64,000 nucleotides of DNA from NCBI GenBank assembly GCA_040005635.1, contig JBDTYM010000001.1:1-64000 (forward strand), read 5' to 3'. The position numbers and the translations under genes were made by a program. Positions 54,462-61,163 of this stretch are shown here, piece after piece. This stretch comes from Dokdonella_A sp040005635. Lineage in GTDB: Bacteria > Pseudomonadota > Gammaproteobacteria > Xanthomonadales > Rhodanobacteraceae. Within the stretch, counting starts at the first letter, position 1, and the number at the start of each line of letters is the position of its first letter. The notes below the pieces were generated by a model. The model had not been told where the DNA came from and made no database searches. It saw only the letters and a list, made by a program, of their open reading frames with translations.

Positions 54462-55316
54462 ATGACGATGTCGAGTTCCGATCCGCGCTATCCGCCACTC
54501 GGTTATGGCCTCGGCCTGCGCGTCAATCACTACGAAGAAATTCTGGCGGGCACGCCGGCCATCGACTGGCTGGAAGTGCTCTCCGAGAACTACATGGTGC
54601 CGGGCGGGCGGCCGCTGCAATTCCTGGCGCGTTTTCGCGAGCGCTATCCGCTGGTCATGCACGGCGTATCACTCTCCATCGGCAGCAGTGATCGCTTGAA
54701 CCACGACTACCTCGTACGTCTGAAGCAGCTCGCCGAGTTCGTCGAGCCTGCGTGGATTTCCGATCATCTGTGCTGGACCGGCGTCGACGGCAGCAACCTG
54801 CACGACCTGATGCCGCTGCCCTACACGGAAGAAGCGATCGATCATGTCGCCGCTCGTGTACGCGAGGTGCAGGATTTTCTCGGGCGCCGCATCCTGCTAG
54901 AGAACGTATCGAGCTATACCGCCTTCCACGCCTCGCAGCTCAGCGAATCGCAGTTCCTCGCCGAGATCGCACGGCGCGCGGATTGCCTGATCCTGCTCGA
55001 CGTCAACAACATCTACGTCAGCAGTCACAATCACGGCTTCGATCCACGCGCGTATCTCGACGAGATCCCGCTCGAACGCGTGCAGCAGTTTCATCTGGCC
55101 GGCCACGAAAACAATGGCGCACTGATCATCGACACGCATGACGCGCCGATCGTCGATCCGGTGTGGGATTTGTATGCCGACGCGCTGCGTCGCTTCGGCC
55201 CCGTCACGACGATGATCGAGCGTGACGATCACATTCCACCGCTGGCGGAGTTGCTCGCCGAACTCGACACGGCGCGGGCGATCGCCGCACCCATCGTGCG
55301 CGCCATCGCCGCATGA
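54462..55316 (+). CDS. bufB: DUF692 multinuclear iron oxidase, BufB-like
   Basis: This 284-residue protein is a DUF692 (MNIO) enzyme with a TIM-barrel fold. Likely iron ligands sit in HGVSLSIGS, ISDHLCWTG, LLENVSSY, LLDVNNIYVSSHNHG, HLAGHENNG and IERDDHIP. These enzymes modify cysteines of precursor peptides, in bufferins to thiooxazole rings that bind copper. It lies 67 bp after the precursor gene, and its stop overlaps the ATG of the next gene (ATGA at 55313). Two close ATGs (54462, 54468) are possible starts; the longer open frame back to 54357 enters the precursor gene and is unlikely. The protein should act in the cytoplasm before export. Confidence 0.88.
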   Translation: MTMSSSDPRYPPLGYGLGLRVNHYEEILAGTPAIDWLEVLSENYMVPGGRPLQFLARFRERYPLVMHGVSLSIGSSDRLNHDYLVRLKQLAEFVEPAWISDHLCWTGVDGSNLHDLMPLPYTEEAIDHVAARVREVQDFLGRRILLENVSSYTAFHASQLSESQFLAEIARRADCLILLDVNNIYVSSHNHGFDPRAYLDEIPLERVQQFHLAGHENNGALIIDTHDAPIVDPVWDLYADALRRFGPVTTMIERDDHIPPLAELLAELDTARAIAAPIVRAIAA

Positions 55317-56116
55317 GCGCGCTGGCCGAACTGCAGCGAAGCCTGCAGACGCACGTGCTGCGACCGCAGTCCACGCGCGTCGCCGCCGTCGCGCGTGCGG
55401 CCGTCATCGACAGCGCGGCGGCGGATAGCGCGCAAAGACTCGGCATCTACTCACATGCCTACCGTGCGCGTCTGCTCGAAGTGCTCGGCAACGATTTCCC
55501 TGGCTTGCGCGCACTGGCCGGTGCTGAAACATTCGAACAACTCGGTCTCGGCTATATCGAAGCGAACCCGTCGCCGTACTACAACGTGCGCTGGTACGGT
55601 GCCAGGCTGGCCGACTACCTGGGCAAGACGGCGTCGTGGTCGGTACGGCCGGAGTTCGTCGAAATGGCGGCACTCGAATGGAGCATGGGCCTGGCATTCG
55701 ACGCGACCGACGCGCGCGTCGTCGATGTGGCGGAAGTCGCCGCCGTCGCAGCGCAGGACTGGCCGCGTCTCGGTTTGCGCCTGCACGCCTCGCTGCAACG
55801 CCAGACCTTGCGCTGGAACGTCAATGCGATCCGCCGCGCGGTCGACGGCGAAGAACCCGTGCCGCCGCTGCAGGCGCTGGAATCACCGCAGGTTTTCGCC
55901 ATCTGGCGCAAGGATTCGAGCGTGCGCTATCGCCGGCTCGAACAGGACGAGGCCGCCGCGCTCGATCTGATCGCGCACGGTGCGACGTTCACGCAGTTGT
56001 GCGAGCTGCTGTGCGACTGGCATGCTATCGACGCCGTCGCGCGACGTGCAGCGGGCTTGTTCCGCGTGTGGATCGAGGACCAGTGGGTCGGCGCGTTGGA
56101 ACTCGCCGACGCCTGA
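55313..56116 (+). CDS. bufC: DUF2063 protein, BufC-like MNIO partner
   Basis: This 267-residue protein begins with a DUF2063 domain (about 5-100; RLGIYSHAYRARLLEVLGNDFPGLRAL is the core region) and ends with a second region. In bufferin and other MNIO loci this protein binds the precursor and presents it to the DUF692 enzyme, acting as a recognition subunit. The 4-bp overlap with the enzyme gene indicates coupled translation in equal amounts. Older annotations call the domain DNA-binding; context argues against that here. Confidence 0.85.
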   Translation: MSALAELQRSLQTHVLRPQSTRVAAVARAAVIDSAAADSAQRLGIYSHAYRARLLEVLGNDFPGLRALAGAETFEQLGLGYIEANPSPYYNVRWYGARLADYLGKTASWSVRPEFVEMAALEWSMGLAFDATDARVVDVAEVAAVAAQDWPRLGLRLHASLQRQTLRWNVNAIRRAVDGEEPVPPLQALESPQVFAIWRKDSSVRYRRLEQDEAAALDLIAHGATFTQLCELLCDWHAIDAVARRAAGLFRVWIEDQWVGALELADA

Positions 56117-56141
56117 GGCATCCACGTCGCTCGGTCGCAAT

Positions 56142-57044
56142 TCAATACGGCCAGAAGATCGCCAGGAAAATCCCGCCGAGCAGGCCGAACTTCAGCGTGT
56201 AGTACAGCGTCTTGTTGACATCGCGCAGGCGCTTGGCGTGTTGGCGCACGCGATAGAACGAAGCGAATGCACGATTGAGGCCGCCGGTGCTGTCGCCTTC
56301 CATGTTCGGCGACGCGGCGGCCGCGACGAAGCGGCGCGCGACGAAGCGGTTCAGCGCCGTGGCCCAGGCAAACTTCATCGGTCGTTCGACATCGCAGAAC
56401 AGGATGATGCGGTCGTGCTGCGTCGCGTTCTCGGCGCGATGGATGAATGTCTCGTCGAACATCACGCTCTCGCCGTCACGCCAGCTGTAGCGCTCGCCGT
56501 CGACCTCGATGTAGCAGCGGTCGTCGCCCGGCGTCACCAGCCCGAGGTGGTAGCGCAACGATCCGGCGTACGGGTCGCGATGCTTGCGCAGCTCGCTGCC
56601 GGGCGGCAGCTCGGCGAACATGGCCGCCTTGACGCTCGGGATGCCGCGCAGCAGCTCGGTCGTGCGCGGACACAGCACGGCCGCGGACGGATGCGCGTCG
56701 TCATACCACTTGAGATAGAACCGCTTCCAGCCGCGCCGGAAGAACGAGTTGAAGCCGACGTCGTTGTACTGGTCCGAGGCCTTGATCTGCTGTGCCGCAC
56801 GCAACGCCAGCGCCTCATCGCGAATGTCCTGCCAACGTTCGCGCAGGGGCGCCAGCTCCGGGAAGCGCTCGACCTCGACATAACGGCTCGCCGGCACGCG
56901 CGAGCAGGCGTACATCAGCACGTTCAACGGCGCCATGAATGTCGAGTGGTCGGTAATCTGCCGCGACAAGCGCAGGCGTACCCGACCGCGCAAGTGGACG
57001 TAGGCGGCCGATGCCAGGAATACCAGGAGGATCAGCCACTTCAT
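56142..57044 (-). CDS. lpxO: aspartyl/asparaginyl beta-hydroxylase family protein, LpxO-like
   Basis: This 300-residue protein resembles LpxO, the Fe(II)/2-oxoglutarate dioxygenase that hydroxylates the secondary acyl chain of lipid A. It has an N-terminal membrane anchor (MKWLILLVFLASAAYVHL), the catalytic HxD in ELRKHRDPYAGSLRYHLGL, the second His in ETFIHRAEN, and a C-terminal hydrophobic segment GLLGGIFLAIFWPY. The core region PGDDRCYIEVDGERYSW is typical. It should act at the cytoplasmic face of the inner membrane. ATG 57077 is an alternative start. It is convergent with the bufferin-like operon and divergent from the porin gene. Confidence 0.8.
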   Translation of the reverse strand: MKWLILLVFLASAAYVHLRGRVRLRLSRQITDHSTFMAPLNVLMYACSRVPASRYVEVERFPELAPLRERWQDIRDEALALRAAQQIKASDQYNDVGFNSFFRRGWKRFYLKWYDDAHPSAAVLCPRTTELLRGIPSVKAAMFAELPPGSELRKHRDPYAGSLRYHLGLVTPGDDRCYIEVDGERYSWRDGESVMFDETFIHRAENATQHDRIILFCDVERPMKFAWATALNRFVARRFVAAAASPNMEGDSTGGLNRAFASFYRVRQHAKRLRDVNKTLYYTLKFGLLGGIFLAIFWPY

Positions 57045-57157
57045 GCTGTTGCCGGAAATACGTGGGAGAGGAGCCATTCATTGTAGCGGGCCGGCGCCGA
57101 TGCAAGCGGCGGCGCGATGGCGCGGTACCTCGCCCGCTCCGGGTCAGCGCAGCGAAC

Positions 57158-57175
57158 TGTTCCGTTCCGGCAACA
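57158..57175 (+). promoter_or_regulatory. candidate activator site upstream of the porin (TGTTCC-N6-GCAACA)
   Basis: TGTTCCGTTCCGGCAACA matches the xoxF element at 1643-1660 in the left half and in 5 of 6 right-half bases, with the same spacing. It ends 153 bp before the -24 element. Confidence 0.4.
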
Positions 57176-57248
57176 GCGCCCGGGCAATCTGTAATGAAAA
57201 ACTAACGCCTGTTCAGCTTTGGCGCCGGCATTGCAGACAATTTTCGAT

Positions 57249-57261
57249 ATTGCGCCGCAAC
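57249..57261 (+). promoter_or_regulatory. palindrome shared with xoxF (TTGCGCCGCAACAA)
   Basis: The 14-mer TTGCGCCGCAACAA (57250-57263) is identical to 1675-1688 upstream of xoxF. It ends about 65 bp before the porin -24 element. Exact sharing over 14 bases at two sigma-54 promoters suggests one regulator, although no binding data exist. Confidence 0.45.
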
Positions 57262-57327
57262 AACTTTGCCGGAGAACCTATCCAGCGCGTCATTTTGCCG
57301 CGTGCTTCGGCGCAGCATGTCCCGGTG

Positions 57328-57343
57328 TGGCACACAACCTGCT
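57328..57343 (+). promoter_or_regulatory. sigma-54 (-24/-12) promoter of the porin gene
   Basis: TGGCACACAACCTGCT has GG at 57329-57330 and GC at 57341-57342, exactly 10 nt apart, with a full TGGCAC -24 box. Transcription would start near 57354, 24 nt before the ATG and just before its GGAGGAGGAA ribosome binding site. The rest of the 57045-57377 gap has no gene. Confidence 0.65.
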
Positions 57344-57377
57344 CTTACGTGGTGCTCCATCAGCGGAGGAGGAAGCC

Positions 57378-58634
57378 ATGCATCCAATATCAACGAGGTC
57401 GTACGCCATGTCTCGACGCCCAGCCGTGTCCCGCAGCAACGCCCGCACCTCACGCCTGTTCACGGCGCTGTTCAGTTGCGGCATGGCCGGCGCCGCGCTG
57501 TTCGCGGCCGACGCAAGTGCGGTGTCGATCCAGGGCGGCGACTGGGAACTCGACGTCGGCGGCATCGTCAACGCTTACTACACCGCAGCCAGCTGCTCGG
57601 GAACCCAGCTTGCCAGCGGTGTCGCCATGGCCGGCAAAGGACTCGGCTGCGCCGGCGAGAGCCACAAGACCACCATCGGCAACGGTCTGTTGCCGAGCGG
57701 CCTGATCACCAAGTTCAAGACCACCCAGGACGGCATCGACATCGGCGGCACCATCGGCATCATGGTGCATGCCGCGACCTCGTCGGGCGTCGCGCCGAAC
57801 TCCGGCGTCGACGTGCGCCAGGCGTTCTTCACCCTCGGCACCGCCGAAGCGGGCAGCTTGAAGGTCGGACGCGACTATGGCGTGTTCGGCGCCAATGCGA
57901 TCCTGAGCGACATGACGCTGCTCGGTGCGGGTGCACCCGCCGCAGCGAGCCAGCGCAACCGAGTCGCACTCGGTCACATCGGCTCGGGCTATACCTATCT
58001 CGACAACTACGGCCAGCTCACCTACACCTCGCCGACCCTCGGCGGCGGCTTCACCTTCACCGGCGGCGTATTCAGTCCGGTCGATGCCGGCCCCTATGTC
58101 TCGAAGGCCTACCCGCAGCTGCAGGCGCAGCTTGCCTACAACGTCGAGGGCCTCAAGGTCTGGGCCGGCGCCAAGGCGCAAAAGTTCTATCTGTCCGACT
58201 CGGCACCCGCCGGCAGCGTGCCGAGCAACACCAACTTCAACGAAGTTGCCGGCGAAGTCGGCGCGTCCTTGACGACGGGTCCATTCGGCCTGCTCGCCAA
58301 CGTGCAGTACGGCAAGGGCATCGGCATCCTCTCCGACGGCGACCAGGGCGCGCAGAAAGGTTTCAACTATCTCGTGCAGGGCAGCTACAAGCTGACCGAC
58401 AAGCTGAAGTTTGGCCTCAACTACGGCAAGAGCCAGAACAAGGACAATGACGTCTACAACGATCTCTACAACCTCAACTTCAAGTCGAACGACAACATCA
58501 CCGGCGGCCTCTACTACCAGCTGACGAAGAGCGTCACGCTGGCGGCCGAACTGGTGAAGCTGCGCTCGAAGGACTATGCCGGCAACACCGCCAAGCAGTA
58601 CGGCGGCGACATCGGCGGCATCATCTTCTTCTGA
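57378..58634 (+). CDS. outer-membrane porin
   Basis: This 418-residue protein has a long signal region (about 50 residues, cleaved near ASA-VS). It is otherwise built of alternating beta-strands of a 16-strand Gram-negative porin, ending in Phe (GGDIGGIIFF) as outer-membrane barrels do. Segments such as GSLKVGRDYGVFGANAILSDM, YLDNYGQLTYTSPTLGGGF and LAYNVEGLKVWAGAKAQKFY are typical of the large porin family. The start is fixed by GGAGGAGGAA. Its promoter looks sigma-54 dependent and shares upstream elements with xoxF, so it may admit a substrate of the same metabolism, such as an alcohol or a metal chelate. A strong hairpin follows the gene. Confidence 0.85.
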   Translation: MHPISTRSYAMSRRPAVSRSNARTSRLFTALFSCGMAGAALFAADASAVSIQGGDWELDVGGIVNAYYTAASCSGTQLASGVAMAGKGLGCAGESHKTTIGNGLLPSGLITKFKTTQDGIDIGGTIGIMVHAATSSGVAPNSGVDVRQAFFTLGTAEAGSLKVGRDYGVFGANAILSDMTLLGAGAPAAASQRNRVALGHIGSGYTYLDNYGQLTYTSPTLGGGFTFTGGVFSPVDAGPYVSKAYPQLQAQLAYNVEGLKVWAGAKAQKFYLSDSAPAGSVPSNTNFNEVAGEVGASLTTGPFGLLANVQYGKGIGILSDGDQGAQKGFNYLVQGSYKLTDKLKFGLNYGKSQNKDNDVYNDLYNLNFKSNDNITGGLYYQLTKSVTLAAELVKLRSKDYAGNTAKQYGGDIGGIIFF

Positions 58635-58680
58635 TCGCTCGACAACGCGCCCGAGAAAAAGCACTGCCCCGAATCCAAAC

Positions 58681-58714
58681 CACGCGCCGGCCGCCCAACG
58701 TCGGCCGGCGCGTG
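58681..58714 (+). terminator. strong hairpin after the porin gene
   Basis: A perfect 13-bp GC stem (CACGCGCCGGCCG with its complement, 8-nt loop) lies 47 bp after the porin stop. It lacks a T run but is likely to end or stabilise the transcript before ilvA. Confidence 0.55.
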
Positions 58715-58802
58715 GGATTGGACTCACGCCGCAGCCTGGCGCGCATTCCCGTTGCAACCGATCGTCTATGATCGAGGCCGCCCCACGCGCCTGCGATCGC
58801 TC

Positions 58803-60335
58803 ATGCCCGACCGCGTCAACGACACCCTGCGCCGCATCCTGACCGCGCGCGTCTACGACGTCGCACGCGAGAGCGAACTGGATTTTGCGCCGCACCTTTC
58901 CGACCGGCTCGGCAATCGCATTTATCTCAAGCGCGAGGACAACCAGACGGTGTTCTCGTTCAAGCTGCGTGGCGCCTACAACAAGATGGCGCAGCTGTCT
59001 GCGCAGCAACTCGCGCGCGGCGTGTTCGCAGCCTCCGCCGGCAATCATGCGCAAGGCGTAGCGCTCGCCGCGCGCAAGCTCGGCACGCGCGCCGTCATCG
59101 TGATGCCGGTGACGACACCGGCGGTGAAGATCGATGCCGTGCGCGCCCATGGCGGCGATGCGGTCGAGATCGTACTCAGCGGCGACTCCTACAGCGACGC
59201 TTATCGCGAAGCGCTGTTCATCGGCGATGCGCGCGGTCTCACACTGGTGCACCCGTTCGATGACCGCGACGTGATCGCCGGCCAGGGCACTATCGCGATG
59301 GAAATCCTGCGGCAGCACCAGGCTCCGATTCACGCGATCTTCGTGCCGGTCGGCGGTGGCGGGCTGATCGCCGGCATCGCCGCCTATGTCAAAGCCGTGC
59401 GGCCGGAAATTCGCGTGATTGGCGTGCAGACCGAGGATTCCGATGCGATGGCGCGCTCGCTGGAGCGCGGCGAGCGGGTCGAACTGGCCGAGGTCGGCCT
59501 GTTCTCGGACGGCACTGCGGTCAAGCTCGTCGGTGCCGAAACCTTCGCGATCTGCCGCGAGCACGTCGATGAAATCCTGCGCGTCGATACCGATGCGCTG
59601 TGCGCGGCGATCAAGGACGTCTATGCCGACACGCGCAGCACACTCGAACCGGCGGGCGCACTGGCGGTGGCCGGCGCGAAGGCCTACGTCGAGCGCGAGG
59701 GCATCGCCGGCACCACCCTGGTCGCGATTGCCAGTGGCGCCAATCTCAATTTCGACCGCCTGCGTTTCGTCGCCGAACGCGCCGAGGTCGGCGAGGCGCG
59801 CGAGGCGTTGTTCGCCATCACGATGCCGGAGGAGCGCGGCAGCTTCCGCCGCTTCTGCGCCCTGCTCGGCGCGCGCAGCATCACCGAGTTCAGCTACCGC
59901 ATCGGCGATCCGGCGAGCGCGCGACTGTTCGTCGGCGTGCAGACGAAAAGCGCCGGCGAGAATGCCGACATCGCGCGCGACTTCAGGCGTGGCGGCTTCG
60001 ACGTGCTCGATCTGACCCACGACGAACTGGCGAAACTGCACCTGCGTCACATGATCGGCGGCCGCTCGGCATTGGCCGAACACGAACTGCTGTATCGCTT
60101 CGACTTTCCCGAGCGCCCCGGCGCGCTCGCGCGATTTCTCGCGGTGCTCGATCCGGCCTGGAACATCAGCTTGTTCCACTACCGCAACCACGGCGCCGAC
60201 TACGGCCGCATCCTGGTCGGCATCCAGGTGCCGGATGCGGATCGGACGGCGTTCGCCGCTTTCCTCACGCGGCTCGGCTACGCCTATTGCGACGAAAGCG
60301 ACAATCCGGCTTATCGGCTGTTGCTGCGCGCCTGA
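58803..60335 (+). CDS. ilvA: threonine dehydratase, biosynthetic
   Basis: This 510-residue PLP enzyme deaminates threonine to 2-oxobutyrate, the first step of isoleucine synthesis. The PLP lysine is K54 in SFKLRGAYNK, the phosphate loop is VGGGGLIAG, and the two C-terminal ACT-like regulatory repeats (about 330-420 and 425-510; FAITMPEERGSFRRFC and YRFDFPERPGALARFL) are complete, so isoleucine feedback is expected. Length is as in E. coli IlvA. ATG 58803 is chosen as the usual start; upstream ATG 58752 adds residues without similarity. The next gene begins 34 bp downstream. Confidence 0.95.
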   Translation: MPDRVNDTLRRILTARVYDVARESELDFAPHLSDRLGNRIYLKREDNQTVFSFKLRGAYNKMAQLSAQQLARGVFAASAGNHAQGVALAARKLGTRAVIVMPVTTPAVKIDAVRAHGGDAVEIVLSGDSYSDAYREALFIGDARGLTLVHPFDDRDVIAGQGTIAMEILRQHQAPIHAIFVPVGGGGLIAGIAAYVKAVRPEIRVIGVQTEDSDAMARSLERGERVELAEVGLFSDGTAVKLVGAETFAICREHVDEILRVDTDALCAAIKDVYADTRSTLEPAGALAVAGAKAYVEREGIAGTTLVAIASGANLNFDRLRFVAERAEVGEAREALFAITMPEERGSFRRFCALLGARSITEFSYRIGDPASARLFVGVQTKSAGENADIARDFRRGGFDVLDLTHDELAKLHLRHMIGGRSALAEHELLYRFDFPERPGALARFLAVLDPAWNISLFHYRNHGADYGRILVGIQVPDADRTAFAAFLTRLGYAYCDESDNPAYRLLLRA

Positions 60336-60369
60336 CCGATCCCGCCATGCCTGCAGCGGAAGTCTTCGT

Positions 60370-61131
60370 GTGAACGACGCGGCCCATCCGGATGCGGAAC
60401 TGCCGCGCATTGCGCTCGCGCCGCGTTCGTACACCGGCGATGTCGACGCTGCCGGCGCGTGGCGCAAGCAACAGACTTTTTTTGAACGCAGCTTGCAGGA
60501 GCGCTTGACCGCCGCTGGCGGCCTGGTGATCGGCACCTGTCTGCCTGCCGAGGCGGATGTTGCAACGCGCCTGGCGTCTGCCTATGCCAGGCAGTGTAGC
60601 GGCCTCATCCTGCAAGGGGGCACCGACATCGGCGGCGCATCCAGCGCGAACACATCGTCCACGCACGACACTTCCCGCGATTTTTTCGAGATCGCGCTGG
60701 TGCGAGCGTTCCTGCAGCTCGACAAGCCCATCCTCGGCATCTGCCGGGGCATGCAGCTGATCAATGTTGCATTCGGCGGTTCGCTCGTCGCGATGTCCGA
60801 CGCGCAGGCATCTCGCCACAGCGATCCTTCTATATATACAGCGCATGCACACCCGATCGAACTCACCGAAGCGGGTTACCTTGCCATCTTGTACGGTTGC
60901 CGCCGCGGCCGCGTGAACACAGCACATCGCCAGGCCGTGCAGCGAATCGGCCAGTCGCTGTGCATCGAAGCGGTGTGTGCAGACGACAGCAGCGTCGAGG
61001 CGTTGCGCTCGCGCGTTCATCGCCATGTGCTCGGGGTGCAGTGGCACCCGGAGTTCGATATCGCCATACCCGATCGTTTGGATGGCGACCGCCTGTTGCG
61101 CGATTTTGTCGCCCGCTGCGCAGTTCGCTAG
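60370..61131 (+). CDS. class I glutamine amidotransferase-like gamma-glutamyl hydrolase (Cj1417/PuuD-like)
   Basis: This 253-residue protein has the class I amidotransferase fold with nucleophile Cys in GICRGMQLIN and the His-Glu pair in GVQWHPE, as in PuuD-type gamma-glutamyl hydrolases. A QGGTDIGG stretch precedes the elbow. In Campylobacter the related Cj1417 removes glutamate from CDP-glutamine to release cytidine diphosphoramidate. The next gene resembles the L-glutamine kinase Cj1418 and then comes a methyltransferase, so the phosphoramidate role is more likely than polyamine breakdown. GTG 60370 has GGAAG 7 nt upstream; it lies 34 bp after ilvA. Confidence 0.7.
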   Translation: MNDAAHPDAELPRIALAPRSYTGDVDAAGAWRKQQTFFERSLQERLTAAGGLVIGTCLPAEADVATRLASAYARQCSGLILQGGTDIGGASSANTSSTHDTSRDFFEIALVRAFLQLDKPILGICRGMQLINVAFGGSLVAMSDAQASRHSDPSIYTAHAHPIELTEAGYLAILYGCRRGRVNTAHRQAVQRIGQSLCIEAVCADDSSVEALRSRVHRHVLGVQWHPEFDIAIPDRLDGDRLLRDFVARCAVR

Positions 61132-61163
61132 ACTTGCGGCACATCCGCTACGCGTGCGATCGA

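Noticed and set aside
57450..60536. A 1028-codon open frame on the minus strand opposite the porin and ilvA
   Set aside because: It spans two well-supported plus-strand genes and their intergenic hairpin, and its translation is low-complexity Arg/Ala/Asp-rich sequence typical of antisense frames.
60370..61131. Polyamine catabolism gene puuD
   Set aside because: The catalytic motifs fit PuuD as well, but no other putrescine genes are nearby, whereas a Cj1418-like kinase and a methyltransferase directly follow.
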